The translations under genes were made by a program, and so were the position numbers. From Citrobacter sp. On2M (GTDB lineage Bacteria > Pseudomonadota > Gammaproteobacteria > Enterobacterales > Enterobacteriaceae): a stretch of DNA of 64,000 nucleotides. Position 1 is the first letter of the stretch, and each line of letters opens with the position of its first letter. The notes beneath the pieces were generated by a model. That model saw only the letters and a list, made by a program, of their open reading frames with translations, searched no databases and was not told the origin of the DNA. Shown one piece after another: positions 17,775-29,045 of the stretch. Where the stretch lies: contig NZ_WPCV01000001.1 in assembly GCF_018035235.1 (NCBI RefSeq), forward strand, positions 62,001 through 126,000. The letters are read 5' to 3'.

Positions 17775-19757
17775 TCAGCCCAAAGATGATTCATCCTTGC
17801 GCGTGATGTTTCGCCAAATCCCCCCCGAAAGTCTCAGATTTTCCGGACCGCTTTTCAGGATTTCGGTCACACAATTCAGGTAATTGTCTTTCCAGCGTGT
17901 AATGAAAGAAGACTGGCTTTCGAACCTCTGCGGATCGACCATTTTCTCCAAAACAAAATGGATGCGCCCATCTCGCCACACCGGAACACCAAATACGGTG
18001 GGTAAGTGCATCTTCCAGGCAAGACGAGAGCAAAAGGTGGAGTAGGTAATCTGCTGGCCAAAAAAGTCGATAGTCGGCGCGCTCAAATTCAGCGCGCCGT
18101 CTATCGCCACAACAAGCGACTGCCCACTATGTAAAGTCTGTATGCAGGCCCTGACTACGTCCGCTTCGCTTTTATCGCTAACCGAAATCAACCGCTCACC
18201 GTAGCCCCCTTTGAGCACGCCAGGTGTGGAAGCCACCCACTTGCTGTTCATTTCCAGCAAGGACAGGATCATCGGCCCGGCATACATTGCGCCCAGATGA
18301 GCCGATACAACAATGCAACCACGTTGATCAAGCTGCAGTCGTTGGAAAAATTGCTCGACATGCGATATATCGGCCAATCGGTACATCGGTTCGTCGGCCT
18401 GCTCTCCACGGCATTCAAGCCAGTCGAGGAGATAATTATCTGCAAGATATCCCCACTTCGCCCGGCGTTCCCATTCATGGCGCTCGATACCGGACTGCCT
18501 GCCAGCAATTTCCCATGCCCAGTCAAGGCGCTCAGGTGGTAGGTTAACGGCAGATATTTGCCCATCAAGCGCCAGCAGCCCCTCTTCGAATGACTGAGGC
18601 AGATGGCTCGCTCTGGCCTGAATATAGTGCTCAAAGACGTCTTCCGCTTTGCTTGTTTTCCCCGCCTGTAACAACGCCGCCGCGGCATAACGGTTCCATT
18701 TACTCGTTGCCCCTTTTTCCTTTGCAAGTTGTACAAACTCATCGCTGGCAGCAGCGTATTGCCCAACCTGACGCAGTGCTCGGGCATACATCGCTCTGAC
18801 ATAAGGAAGGTCAGGATGAGTCGCGAGCGACTGCTGCAGTAACGGAATGGCTTTCTCATTCTGACCCGTTCTGATTAAGGCATCGGTATACAGGGTCACG
18901 ATACGTAAATTATCAGGATTAAAATGCAGGGCGTGAGACCAATGCTCAGCGGCCTGAAGCTTCGCTTCCCGGCCACGACCGAATTGATAGTAGGCAAGTC
19001 CCAGACTACGACGCAGCGTTGCACCATCCAACCCACGGGCTATTGCGGACTCCCCAGTCTGAATGGCTTCCTGGTATTTACGGGCAGCGCACAGCGTATC
19101 AACCGCCAGCCCCGCCGACTCCTGACTTTCTAACGCGAAGAAAGGGAGCAATGCACGAGCCAGGTCATGATCTTCTTGTCGGCGGCTTTTATTTAAGAAA
19201 CTGAGACAGGTTGCAATCATATCTCCCCGCGGGGGAAATTCCTGCGCCTGTGTTCTGGCCAATGAGATTGCCTGTGACTCTTTATCCACCAGCGCCAGGC
19301 TGCGCAAATGGAGGGCAAAAATTTTGCTATTGCCCGAAAAAGCGAGCCATGCCCGCTCGGCTAAGTCAGCAACAGTCGCATATTGTTTACTCTTAAGCAG
19401 CACGCTTGCGACCAGCAGGACATCCTCCGACTGGCACACATTCACCGCCAGCAGTTTATTAACCACCTGTAGTACAGCATCCCGACGATGTGATGCCAGC
19501 GGCGAAATAACCCAGCGTCGCAATAAATCACGGCCATTCTTTGCAGTCAGAACACGGTCAGACAACAAAGTTAGCCCGACATCTGTTTCATCTCTACGCA
19601 AACACGCGATAGCGAAGAGAATAATGTTTTGCTCATTTCCAGCACTATCTCGCACTTTTTCGGGATGCTGACCGAAATAGTGGCATAGCCCCTCCCAATC
19701 CTCTCGTTTGAGCAGGGTGGTTGGCGATATTTTTTCACATGTAGAGTGCAAGTTCAT
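17775..19757 (-). CDS. vexE: VexE, Vi capsule reducing-end acyltransferase
   Basis: A 660-residue protein, the last gene of the locus. The N-terminal two-thirds is helical TPR-like repeat (for example LGLAYYQFGRGREAKLQAAE and VRAMYARALRQVGQYAAASD). The C-terminal third resembles lipid A acyltransferases of the LpxL/HtrB type (VVSAHLGAMYAGPMILSLLE and SLVVAIDGALNLSAP). In S. Typhi, VexE is needed for the acylated N-acetylhexosamine at the reducing end that anchors Vi to the cell surface. It acts in the cytoplasm before export. The start at ATG 19757 leaves a 19-bp gap after vexD. Length matches the known protein. Confidence 0.93.
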   Translation of the reverse strand: MNLHSTCEKISPTTLLKREDWEGLCHYFGQHPEKVRDSAGNEQNIILFAIACLRRDETDVGLTLLSDRVLTAKNGRDLLRRWVISPLASHRRDAVLQVVNKLLAVNVCQSEDVLLVASVLLKSKQYATVADLAERAWLAFSGNSKIFALHLRSLALVDKESQAISLARTQAQEFPPRGDMIATCLSFLNKSRRQEDHDLARALLPFFALESQESAGLAVDTLCAARKYQEAIQTGESAIARGLDGATLRRSLGLAYYQFGRGREAKLQAAEHWSHALHFNPDNLRIVTLYTDALIRTGQNEKAIPLLQQSLATHPDLPYVRAMYARALRQVGQYAAASDEFVQLAKEKGATSKWNRYAAAALLQAGKTSKAEDVFEHYIQARASHLPQSFEEGLLALDGQISAVNLPPERLDWAWEIAGRQSGIERHEWERRAKWGYLADNYLLDWLECRGEQADEPMYRLADISHVEQFFQRLQLDQRGCIVVSAHLGAMYAGPMILSLLEMNSKWVASTPGVLKGGYGERLISVSDKSEADVVRACIQTLHSGQSLVVAIDGALNLSAPTIDFFGQQITYSTFCSRLAWKMHLPTVFGVPVWRDGRIHFVLEKMVDPQRFESQSSFITRWKDNYLNCVTEILKSGPENLRLSGGIWRNITRKDESSLG

Positions 19758-19776
19758 CGTATTTCCTTACTCTGCC

Positions 19777-21081
19777 TTATTCACGCATCCGCCTGATGGT
19801 TATCAGGAGAGAAGTCACCAGGTACGCGATGCCCAGCAACACGAAGAACAGTAACCACTTTGTTCCATCGGCATAGCGAGTGGTGTCAGACACCGTCATC
19901 GGTTGAGAAATAATCAGCAAATACCGTCTCTCACGTAAAGCTTGAAGCTTCCCTTGCTGTAAGGTCTGTAAGGCAGATTCCCAGCGTGTTTTGGCGATCT
20001 CGTTCTGCAGGCGAAGATCTTCAAACAAGGACAGGCTTTCTGAAGAGCCTTGCGACCCTAACTTATTTGACAGGCGGTTACGCTGTTCGCCGATCTGCTT
20101 TTCCAGTACCTTGATTTTGGCCGACAGGCGAGGAATAAGGGGGTTCTGATCCAAACCATTAGCCATTAATTGCGCGTACTCTGCTTTCGCTTCCGCCAAC
20201 TGCGTTTCAAAGCCAGCAATTAATTGATAAATCGCGGTCACGGTTTCCTGCGGTTCAATATCTTTTTGTATATGCTGTATTTTTAGCAATTCTAGCCGAA
20301 CTGCCCCCAGATTTTCCTGGGCCGATTTAACATCGTTTTCCAGCCATAAAATCCGTTCCTGCTGCATCCGCGCTGAAACGGTATTAACGTGCTGTTCAGC
20401 AAAAGCCAGAATACGCTGGGCAAAAAATTCAGCCTGTTTCGCACTCCGCGCCTTCACGTTTAAACGCAGCATGCCCTGTTGAATATCGACAGCAACCGAG
20501 ACTTTCGATAAATAGTAACGGTAAGGATCATTATTAATACCCAGAGGTGCATGGTAGCGGGAAAATAATGCGATATCGTCTTGCGCGAAATAAGATAAAA
20601 AGCCAAGCTCTTTTTCCATCCGCTCCATCATTTCTTTCGAAAGTATAAACTCGCGAACCTGAAAGCTTTCCGACATCTCATTGCCTGCGCCAAAGAAAGC
20701 TGTTCCAGAAAAATTATCCTGGCTGGCATCCGTTTGCACAATAAAGGTGGCATCCGCGCTATAAAAACGCGAGGTTAATAGCCACGATATAAGCATAATA
20801 ACCAGCAGCGGCAAAGCAATATAAAGAAAGAGCCGACGTAGCGATTGTTTGGCTTGCTGAACACGTCGCTCTTTAATAACCAATGACGCTCTACGGACAG
20901 AATCAGCATCCGTCGCGGACCATCCGGCGTCTGGTCGATGATGACTTTTCGAATCTGCCTTTTTTTCCGTCTGGCTAAGGGCGCGTTCATCCTCTTTTTG
21001 TTGCAGTCGCGAGGCCCGGCTTTCTTCTGCTACCTTCGCCCTTTCCTCTTTCCATTTTTTAATACGTTCTGAATTTTCCAC
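19777..21081 (-). CDS. vexD: VexD, capsule export polysaccharide co-polymerase (KpsE-like)
   Basis: A 434-residue inner-membrane protein of the PCP-3/KpsE family. A charged cytoplasmic N-terminus of about 84 residues precedes the first membrane helix (LFLYIALPLLVIMLISWLLT), then comes a long periplasmic region with coiled coil (about 240-370), and a second membrane helix near the C-terminus (WLLFFVLLGIAYLVTSLLI). With the ABC transporter VexBC and outer-membrane VexA it forms the trans-envelope export channel. The start is GTG at 21081, 22 bp after vexC. Confidence 0.93.
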   Translation of the reverse strand: MENSERIKKWKEERAKVAEESRASRLQQKEDERALSQTEKKADSKSHHRPDAGWSATDADSVRRASLVIKERRVQQAKQSLRRLFLYIALPLLVIMLISWLLTSRFYSADATFIVQTDASQDNFSGTAFFGAGNEMSESFQVREFILSKEMMERMEKELGFLSYFAQDDIALFSRYHAPLGINNDPYRYYLSKVSVAVDIQQGMLRLNVKARSAKQAEFFAQRILAFAEQHVNTVSARMQQERILWLENDVKSAQENLGAVRLELLKIQHIQKDIEPQETVTAIYQLIAGFETQLAEAKAEYAQLMANGLDQNPLIPRLSAKIKVLEKQIGEQRNRLSNKLGSQGSSESLSLFEDLRLQNEIAKTRWESALQTLQQGKLQALRERRYLLIISQPMTVSDTTRYADGTKWLLFFVLLGIAYLVTSLLITIRRMRE

Positions 21082-21103
21082 ACGCTATCCGTATATTTTC
21101 TAT

Positions 21104-21799
21104 CTATATATCAAAGGAATAATCATCAGCTTGAATCGTCGCCTGATTTGACTGATTTTGTTCAAAAAGCGCAGATGCCTGTGCTAAATCTTCACACATC
21201 GTAATTTTTCCATGTAGCAAAACGCCAAACGCATGACAGTGTTCTTTAATAAGCCGAGGGTTGCGCGTTAGTACAATCAATCCTTTCTGTTGCAGCTCAA
21301 GCGCTAGCGCCGCCTGCATACGCAACTGTGAGACATTATCCCCGGTGTACAGCTTGTCATCGGCAATATAAAGGCGGCAGGGAAGCAGTAAATTAATGGC
21401 AAATGCCAGATGCGCTTTCATCGTGACAGAATATTCACTCACCCTGTCGGTATAACGCTGTTCAAGCTGGGTCAATTGATAGCAGAAATGTGAAAACTCA
21501 TCGCCATCCAGGCCATAAAGACTTGCCATCATGCGCGCATTTTCTTCGCCGGTTAACCCTGGCAGAACAAAAGCATTTGCCCCCAGCGGGAGCGCATCGC
21601 CCCGTAACCCAATAAAATCCCCTTCATCAGGAGCATCTATGCCGCACAGCAATCGAGTTAGCGTCGTTTTGCCTGAACCAGGGGCCGCCAGAATACCGAT
21701 GTGCTCATGGTAATCCATGACAAAATCTGTTTTATCAAGGACCACCCGCGGGCCCTTATCAGACTCAAAATAGCGTGTACAACCTAATAAACCGAACAC
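21104..21799 (-). CDS. vexC: VexC, ATPase of the Vi capsule ABC transporter
   Basis: A 231-residue ABC ATPase of the KpsT family. It has Walker A APGSGKTT; the signature region is the degenerate [15 protein letters not shown], as in capsule exporters, which lack a clean LSGGQ. Walker B reads RLYIADDK, with Asp where most ABC ATPases have the catalytic Glu. A longer frame starts at GTG 21844 and overlaps vexB. I prefer GTG 21799 because AGGAGAG sits 8 nt upstream and the product then has the 231-residue length I recall for S. Typhi VexC. It energises export together with VexB. Confidence 0.92.
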   Translation of the reverse strand: MFGLLGCTRYFESDKGPRVVLDKTDFVMDYHEHIGILAAPGSGKTTLTRLLCGIDAPDEGDFIGLRGDALPLGANAFVLPGLTGEENARMMASLYGLDGDEFSHFCYQLTQLEQRYTDRVSEYSVTMKAHLAFAINLLLPCRLYIADDKLYTGDNVSQLRMQAALALELQQKGLIVLTRNPRLIKEHCHAFGVLLHGKITMCEDLAQASALFEQNQSNQATIQADDYSFDI

Positions 21800-21824
21800 G
21801 AACGCGTCTCTCCTGAAGCAAAAG

Positions 21825-22628
<804 letters not shown>

Positions 22629-23696
22629 TTAGAAAGAGTTTGAGCCGCGGATCAAAAAGCTATCGAATGCGGCTTTCACCTTAGCGAAATCAGTCAAAGA
22701 GGCGTTCGAGATATAGATAACATCGCCGTTTTCCACTCGCATGGCCTGTGCTAAAAACACCGAGTCAGGTTGGCTCATATCGACATGATAGATATTCAGC
22801 TTACGCATCTGCTGTTTCGCCTGTTCCGCTTCGTTATGCTTGTACAGAAAAACCGCCTGCGGATCGGCAAGATTGTCATTTAATCCTTTCGCCAGTGCCA
22901 AAGCATCCACCACGCTGGAATGACGCTGAACCAGAGCATGTTTCCCCTGAACACCCGCTGCGCCGAGCACATTAACATACTCGGTCACTTGACGTAGAGT
23001 GATACGGTCATCCGGCTGTAAGGCAATATCCAGCTCGGGATACTGATAAATATCTGACAGTCGCGCAGTGAAATAATGCTGCTGGCGCGTCACGTGAACT
23101 TCCATCATATCTGCGCTGGTATTTTCTACTGCCACTGCCGTTGCCAAAAAATGACTCAGACGATTCATACTCTGTTCGAGAGGGTAACGACCCGTTTTCC
23201 CGCTGCCCTCGATCGTCACCATGGCCCCGGTGCGGGCGGTAAGTGTCACTAGCACCTGGGGATTCAGGACAACGCGCGCAAGTCGCTGTCTGATCTCATC
23301 AGCCAGTTGCGTCACATCCAATCCAGTAACCGGGATTGTCCCGGCATAAGGCACCTGAACGGTATTACCGTCAGCCACAAGAATATTTTCAAAATCCGCA
23401 CGGTCGCCGCTCGCGTTATTGGATAAATACCCCGCCCCGCCCGAGGATAAAATAGTGATATGCAGCACATCGCCTTTAGCCAAAGATGTCCAGTGCCAGT
23501 TATTTGCGACAAAGACCGGATCGACAATAGTTTTCGGCACAGTATCGGTATCACTCATTTTTAATGTCGGAGTGACTTCGACCAGATTATAACGAGGATC
23601 GTCCTGATTAATCAGGCTGGATTTAAATACCGCCCTGGGAATAGTACATCCCGAAAGCAGGAAAAACGTCGTTAACAATATAATAATTTTTTTCAT
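22629..23696 (-). CDS. vexA: VexA, outer-membrane polysaccharide export lipoprotein (Wza/OPX family)
   Basis: A 355-residue lipoprotein. Signal sequence and lipobox LLSGC give acylated Cys17. The poly_export domain follows (LAKGDVLHITILSSGGAGYL and VPYAGTIPVTGLDVTQLADE), then SLBB-type repeats (MVTIEGSGKTGRYPLEQSMN and VNVLGAAGVQGKHALVQRHS). It forms the outer-membrane channel for Vi export. It starts 45 bp after tviE. Confidence 0.94.
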   Translation of the reverse strand: MKKIIILLTTFFLLSGCTIPRAVFKSSLINQDDPRYNLVEVTPTLKMSDTDTVPKTIVDPVFVANNWHWTSLAKGDVLHITILSSGGAGYLSNNASGDRADFENILVADGNTVQVPYAGTIPVTGLDVTQLADEIRQRLARVVLNPQVLVTLTARTGAMVTIEGSGKTGRYPLEQSMNRLSHFLATAVAVENTSADMMEVHVTRQQHYFTARLSDIYQYPELDIALQPDDRITLRQVTEYVNVLGAAGVQGKHALVQRHSSVVDALALAKGLNDNLADPQAVFLYKHNEAEQAKQQMRKLNIYHVDMSQPDSVFLAQAMRVENGDVIYISNASLTDFAKVKAAFDSFLIRGSNSF

Positions 23697-23741
23697 GGCT
23701 TATTTTATAAATGAAATAACTGAAAAAATGCTGCCCATTAA

Positions 23742-25478
23742 TTAACGAGGCTGAGAGGAAATGGTTTGTACAAACGTTCTCACCATATGTTCCACGGTGA
23801 AGCGTTCTTGTAAAAATGACCGCGTCTGTTCGCAAATACCGGTTCTGCTGCGCCATAAATTGACCAACTGTTCTGCATAGCGGCAAGCCTGGTCAAGATT
23901 GACCGTCAGTGCATCATCAAGAATGAAACCTGAAACACCTTCTATAAAGCATTCTGCCGATCCACCAGCAGGGGTTGAAATCACCGGCACTCCGACCATT
24001 TGTGCTTCAATGAGCACATTGGGTAGCCCTTCATAACGCGAAAACAAAATGAATACATTCATTTTTTGCAGCCAATATCCCACGTCACGCGAAACGCCAA
24101 CAAATAGTACTCTTTCCAGAATCCCCAACTGTTCAGCGCGTTGCTGTGCTTCAGCGCGCATATCCCCATCGCCTACCAACACAAAGCGCGTGGCGGGGTG
24201 GTGCTGTAAATAGCGTGCTGCAAAATCAATCCATGCAAGAGGGTTCTTATCGCCGACAAAGCGGAAAACGCCGCCGATAGTCGTGTCCGCATCCTGTGTT
24301 TTTTGCGTAAACTGCTGCCAGATTTTATGTGGCACCTCAGAAGAGGGTTCGGTAGATGGCGGTAAGACGCCGTTATATACAACCTGGAAGTGCTTCGCCT
24401 CCAACTTCAGCCAGTCGGCATAATGGCGGGTCACACAATGGTTGTTACTCATAAAATCAACGCCAGGCACAACCGCCAGTGCCTGGTAGAGAGGCTCGTA
24501 TTCCGGCTTGAACAGACGCTTTCTCACTACCGGCGGTAACCCACGTAATCCCAGTTGAATTCTGGGCACGCCAGCAATCAACGCTGCAAGCGCAATCATC
24601 AGACAAGCGCCATCCTGCCAAACGGAGAGATAATCCGGCTTGCGCTCGCATAAGTGGGGGACCAGATGCTTGATGCCGTAATTACACACCGGCGGCAGAT
24701 GAGATAACAATAAGCGCAACTCCGGAGATTCTATTGTCGCATCATCAAAGAAGTTTCCGGTAATCTTCGCGATCTCAAGCACCTCGACCTGTTCTTCCAG
24801 CACTTCTTTCAGGAAAAAATCTTGCCTGAGTTCCGGTGTCAGGGAGCGAATAATGAGCTCTACCGGTTCTTCTACTTTCAGGTCGCCAATTTTCCCCTGT
24901 TGCCGATACTTTCTGGCGATCTCGATAGCCAGCCTGGAAATCTGACGTTCTGCACCACCGCTACCTAGCGAACCAGTACAGAGCGCAAGACGACCGAAAG
25001 ACCCGACGGGAAGCTGTCGAGGTTGACGATTTCGGTAGAACAAGATGGCATGCTTCATTGCAATAATACGGGTGTTGGTCCCCACAGGGATCGTTTCCCC
25101 TTCAAGACGTTCAAGCAAATCGCAGATCTTATTTATTTTGCCTAAATAATTGTTATATTTTTTCTGTACGTTGTTGCTAACCTTTTTAAGAATTAGCTGC
25201 GCATCTTTGGCTAGCCCCGTATTATATAAACGCCGTGCATACTCATAACGTGCTTCATCATTATTTTGCGCAATCAGCGTTTCGTAGAGCGCGTATGCAC
25301 GCTCCGTTTCATTGAAATCATGAAGAAATTCGGCTTTTTTTAGCATAGCTAATGAAGTTAAAGCTTCAGCCGGTAATTCATTGTCAATTAACGTAATAGC
25401 TTGCTCAAGCTTCCTCTCTTTTTTCAATGTTGAAAGTGTTTTACCTAGCACAGCTATCTTTTCTTCCTGCGTAATCAT
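23742..25478 (-). CDS. tviE: TviE, Vi polysaccharide glycosyltransferase (GT4)
   Basis: A 578-residue protein with a helical repeat-like N-terminal region of about 190 residues and a GT-B fold GT4 glycosyltransferase: CTGSLGSGGAERQ in the acceptor half, FVLVGDGDMRAEAQQRAEQL, and the EX7E motif in RYEGLPNVLIEAQMVGVPVI. It is the enzyme held to polymerise alpha-1,4-linked N-acetylgalactosaminuronic acid. ATG 25478 is chosen over a longer frame because it overlaps the tviD stop by one base (TAATG), giving translational coupling, and because it yields the known 578-residue length. Confidence 0.94.
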   Translation of the reverse strand: MITQEEKIAVLGKTLSTLKKERKLEQAITLIDNELPAEALTSLAMLKKAEFLHDFNETERAYALYETLIAQNNDEARYEYARRLYNTGLAKDAQLILKKVSNNVQKKYNNYLGKINKICDLLERLEGETIPVGTNTRIIAMKHAILFYRNRQPRQLPVGSFGRLALCTGSLGSGGAERQISRLAIEIARKYRQQGKIGDLKVEEPVELIIRSLTPELRQDFFLKEVLEEQVEVLEIAKITGNFFDDATIESPELRLLLSHLPPVCNYGIKHLVPHLCERKPDYLSVWQDGACLMIALAALIAGVPRIQLGLRGLPPVVRKRLFKPEYEPLYQALAVVPGVDFMSNNHCVTRHYADWLKLEAKHFQVVYNGVLPPSTEPSSEVPHKIWQQFTQKTQDADTTIGGVFRFVGDKNPLAWIDFAARYLQHHPATRFVLVGDGDMRAEAQQRAEQLGILERVLFVGVSRDVGYWLQKMNVFILFSRYEGLPNVLIEAQMVGVPVISTPAGGSAECFIEGVSGFILDDALTVNLDQACRYAEQLVNLWRSRTGICEQTRSFLQERFTVEHMVRTFVQTISSQPR

Positions 25479-27973
25479 TACGACTTCCCTGATGTATTTT
25501 TTTGTAATGCGGTTATGCAGGTCGAGATCTGCTTGGCCACTGGATCCGTTGGCCCATTCACTTTCTCCAGTCGCTGCCAATACTGCAAAGCCTGGTTGTA
25601 GTCGCGTAAATGCATTGCATTTAATGCAGCATATTTCAAGGCATAAGCATTTTCGCTATCAAAAACGAGTAATTTTTTCGCATAATCTAGATGTTCATAA
25701 GATGCGATAGTACTGCCGCCATCCTTCAGTGACTCATTAAATAACCTGATAATTTGCTTAAATTCACGCATCAGGCGAGAAGCATCAGGATCAATTCGTT
25801 TCAGGCTAATCAATACAGATAATGCTTCATCCAGACGACCTTCACTTTTCTTTTGACGTACATATTTAAGTGCTCTGGTTGCAACATTGCGACACTCTTT
25901 CTCAAACAACTCGTTCATCGAGGCATTCTGGAATGATGGAGAAATACTCATGACGTTAGCAATCAAATCAATGAGGAACGGAATGTTGTTAATATGACGT
26001 ATGCTGCGTAACATAATCGACTGCAGGCTGGTAATGTTCGAGTTACGAATCAAGGTCATGTGTGCCAACGTGCACGCTTCTTTCCAGGCACCAAGATTCA
26101 CCAGAGTTCTTGCACAATATACGGTGCTAATGGGATCGAACTCCAGAAGTGGCCACACAATTTTCGCCCCTGTCAGGATATTTTCATAATCCCCGCGCTC
26201 ATACATTTCTCTTAATTTCTCGCGCCATGCCGTTTTAACTTCATTATTAAAGCGTGAAATACGTGCATGGGGATAAACCATAAATGCAGAGTAGCTGTAC
26301 ACCAGCGAAGTACTCAGTGAGACAAAATTATCAACCGAATGTAGCGACAGCGCGGTATTGTTCCATGCCTCAAAAACGTCGTGGAGTTTATCTTTATACG
26401 AGGTGCTAAGCGCCTGATGATAGCTCATATTTTTGATGCAGAAAGCTGTGCGAATGACGAGACCGGTATCATGAATCGTCGACAATACCGTCAGCGCAAA
26501 TTCTGACTCATGGCGGAGTAGCTGCTCGAGCGCATGCATGAAAATCAATTCATCACTAAATTTGATTGCCAAAGATAACGCTGTTTCCATAAACGCATCA
26601 TTTAGGCACTGCGATTGAATGCCGGCATGGAAAGCTTCGGAGAATGCAGTGCCATCATTGAAATATTGCGTGCTGCTCAGGAAATTAACCCATCCGCTTT
26701 GGGTTTCAGGATTCAATAACAGCACACGTTTCCAGTATTGATATGACTTATCAAACAGTTGTAAAGCATCGGCTGAGCCGGCGGCAACAGTAAGTACTTC
26801 TTCATCTTCAATTTCATTGGAAAGCATCATTTCGGCTGTCGATAAGGCTTCCCGCCAACGCGCTAATCCATGTAGAGACCTCAGTCGACAACGTAATGTA
26901 CTGTCCGTCGTACCGATAATTTTCTCAACATCACTAATATCCTGATAAGCCTGTTCATAATAACCTAAACGGCTGAAAATTACGGACCGAAGTTGGATCA
27001 GAACAGGCTCTTGCTGCTGATTTCTTAATGCGGCAAAAAGTTGCTGTGATGCAGCAATAATGTCGCCATCTGCAAGCTGCTTAGTGATCGATAAGGTAAT
27101 CTCACGTATTTTATCTTGTTTCTCTTGCCGCCCCTCATCAAGATGATGATTAGTATTGTTGATCACTCCCTTAAAAATAGCCGCAACGATCGCGTCACCA
27201 AACATGTCGGTATAATGAGTAAGATCGTCGCCATTTTTTTCCAGGGCACGTTTCTGCCCCCACTTTTCCATCAAATTTGTCGGGTTAACGCAAGGAATAC
27301 CCATTCTGGCGGCGATAGCGTCGACATTTTTAATTAACCGACTGCGGGACTGAATGACGGTTCCGGCACGAGTCACGGCATCAACATGAGTCATAAACAT
27401 AACGCGATCGTGACCAAGAAGCTGAACGATTTCGATCATATCCTGTTCGATAGCATGCTCATCCATCTGCTCGACATTGATATTGCTTAATAAGGCACGA
27501 TCGTCTTCCGACATTCCGGCAAAACAGGGATCGTCTTTGAGATAGGCCAGCAGTTTATGTTGATTTCCTTGCGTGGCCAGCGACCAGTACACACGCGCCC
27601 GCTCTGTTTGGCTAAAAAACTCATAGAAATGACGAGTTAAATAATTTATTTGTAAGCAGAAACCATAGGCCATAATCTTCTTCTGACTTGAAATCTCGAC
27701 GATATAGAAATCAGAACGACTATGAATATCGGTGTTTGAATAGTTTACGGCAGGTCTAAAAATAAAAGGCCGGACCTTTTCTGGAATATCTATCAAGCCC
27801 AAAATAAAACGTACCTGCTGTAATGCCTCGCTGCTCGTATGAGTAAAACCATATACTTTTTTAAAGTTAGCCTGAAAATTAAAATAAGGCTGAGCTCGTT
27901 TTACCGGACTCACAATACGGCAACTACCAATGGCTGTTAGCGTAAACATCCCTGACGATTTCATTAAATTCAT
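25478..27973 (-). CDS. tviD: TviD, Vi polysaccharide O-acetylation/assembly protein
   Basis: An 831-residue cytoplasmic protein. The N-terminal ~290 residues look like an SGNH-hydrolase/acyl-esterase fold: GSCR supplies the putative catalytic Ser and DLTHYTDMFG a D-H pair. The remaining ~500 residues are TPR-like helical repeats (ALRNQQQEPVLIQLRSVIFS). In S. Typhi TviD is needed for Vi assembly and is the assigned O-acetyltransferase; acetyl groups at C3 dominate Vi immunogenicity. An alternative in-frame ATG lies nine bases in. The upstream Shine-Dalgarno is weak, suggesting lower expression or coupling to tviC. Confidence 0.9.
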   Translation of the reverse strand: MNLMKSSGMFTLTAIGSCRIVSPVKRAQPYFNFQANFKKVYGFTHTSSEALQQVRFILGLIDIPEKVRPFIFRPAVNYSNTDIHSRSDFYIVEISSQKKIMAYGFCLQINYLTRHFYEFFSQTERARVYWSLATQGNQHKLLAYLKDDPCFAGMSEDDRALLSNINVEQMDEHAIEQDMIEIVQLLGHDRVMFMTHVDAVTRAGTVIQSRSRLIKNVDAIAARMGIPCVNPTNLMEKWGQKRALEKNGDDLTHYTDMFGDAIVAAIFKGVINNTNHHLDEGRQEKQDKIREITLSITKQLADGDIIAASQQLFAALRNQQQEPVLIQLRSVIFSRLGYYEQAYQDISDVEKIIGTTDSTLRCRLRSLHGLARWREALSTAEMMLSNEIEDEEVLTVAAGSADALQLFDKSYQYWKRVLLLNPETQSGWVNFLSSTQYFNDGTAFSEAFHAGIQSQCLNDAFMETALSLAIKFSDELIFMHALEQLLRHESEFALTVLSTIHDTGLVIRTAFCIKNMSYHQALSTSYKDKLHDVFEAWNNTALSLHSVDNFVSLSTSLVYSYSAFMVYPHARISRFNNEVKTAWREKLREMYERGDYENILTGAKIVWPLLEFDPISTVYCARTLVNLGAWKEACTLAHMTLIRNSNITSLQSIMLRSIRHINNIPFLIDLIANVMSISPSFQNASMNELFEKECRNVATRALKYVRQKKSEGRLDEALSVLISLKRIDPDASRLMREFKQIIRLFNESLKDGGSTIASYEHLDYAKKLLVFDSENAYALKYAALNAMHLRDYNQALQYWQRLEKVNGPTDPVAKQISTCITALQKNTSGKS

Positions 27974-28002
27974 CCACGTGAAAGGAAAGTGAGTAGTTAT
28001 AC

Positions 28003-29043
28003 TCAGGAATACAAAGCAGTCTGTTTATCGATATACCATTTTAGAGTCTGCTTAAGTCCTTCTTTGATATCAAATTCAGGTTCATATGAAAGAAATGTTT
28101 TTATTCTGGTAATATCTGCCTGGCTATGTTTAACGTCACCGTCGCGAAAATCTTTATAAATTGGTTCAGCTCTACTTTGTTCGTCCCGCCATAAATTCAG
28201 CCCATCGCGAATGAGATAATAAAGTTCATTTAACGAAGTTCTATCTCCAACAGCCACATTATAGACTTTATTTTTTGAGGCTAAATCATTAGTCGTTGCT
28301 GATAATAGATTGGCTTGAATCACATTCTCTATATAGCAAAAATCCCGACTTGTTGAGCCATCGCCATTGATATAAATTGGTTCATCTTTAAGAAGCGATA
28401 GTATCCAGCGAGGAATGACTGCAGAGTATGCTCCGTTAGGGTTTTGGCGGCGACCAAATACATTAAAGTAGCGTAGGCCAATAGCATTAAAATCATAGCT
28501 GCGAGCAAATACCTCGGCGTACAATTCATTGACGTATTTTGTCACCGCATACGGGCTTAATGGCCGGCCGATCCGTTCCTCAATTTTAGGTAAATCGGGA
28601 TGGTCACCATAAGTACTACTGCTTGCGGCATAGGTGAAACCAGATACATGTGCATCTCTCGCCGCCGTCAACATATTTAAAAAACCATCAATATTAGCGC
28701 TATTTGTCGTGATAGGATCCTTCAAGGAACGTGGCACGCTTCCCAAAGCGGCCTGATGTAAAACGTAATCGACGTTCTCACAAACAGCCTGGCAATCGGC
28801 AAACGATCGGATATCCCCATGAACAAAGGTAAACCGGGACCATTGTTCTTCACTGACAGCGGCACGCACATCCTCTAAATTATGTTGATAGCCAGTTGAA
28901 AAGTTATCCAACCCAACTACAGTTTGATTTAAAAACAGTAATTCTTCTAACAATCCAGAGCCGATAAAACCTGCTACGCCAGTAATAAGCCAACGTTTTG
29001 GTTCAAGAACGAGTTGTATTTTTAATTCATCATAAGCTGTCAT
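28003..29043 (-). CDS. tviC: TviC, UDP-GlcNAcA C4-epimerase
   Basis: A 346-residue extended short-chain dehydrogenase. NAD is bound by [15 protein letters not shown], and the catalytic triad includes Ser in [15 protein letters not shown] and YxxxK in [14 protein letters not shown]. It converts UDP-N-acetylglucosaminuronic acid to UDP-N-acetylgalactosaminuronic acid, the Vi monomer donor. It is two residues shorter than the Typhi protein as I recall it. It starts 2 bp after the tviB stop. Confidence 0.95.
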   Translation of the reverse strand: MTAYDELKIQLVLEPKRWLITGVAGFIGSGLLEELLFLNQTVVGLDNFSTGYQHNLEDVRAAVSEEQWSRFTFVHGDIRSFADCQAVCENVDYVLHQAALGSVPRSLKDPITTNSANIDGFLNMLTAARDAHVSGFTYAASSSTYGDHPDLPKIEERIGRPLSPYAVTKYVNELYAEVFARSYDFNAIGLRYFNVFGRRQNPNGAYSAVIPRWILSLLKDEPIYINGDGSTSRDFCYIENVIQANLLSATTNDLASKNKVYNVAVGDRTSLNELYYLIRDGLNLWRDEQSRAEPIYKDFRDGDVKHSQADITRIKTFLSYEPEFDIKEGLKQTLKWYIDKQTALYS

Positions 29044-29045
29044 GA

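Noticed and set aside
25479-25580. N-terminal extension of TviE to 25580
   Set aside because: The extension lies inside tviD in another frame and has no domain; the TAATG junction at 25478 is the natural start.
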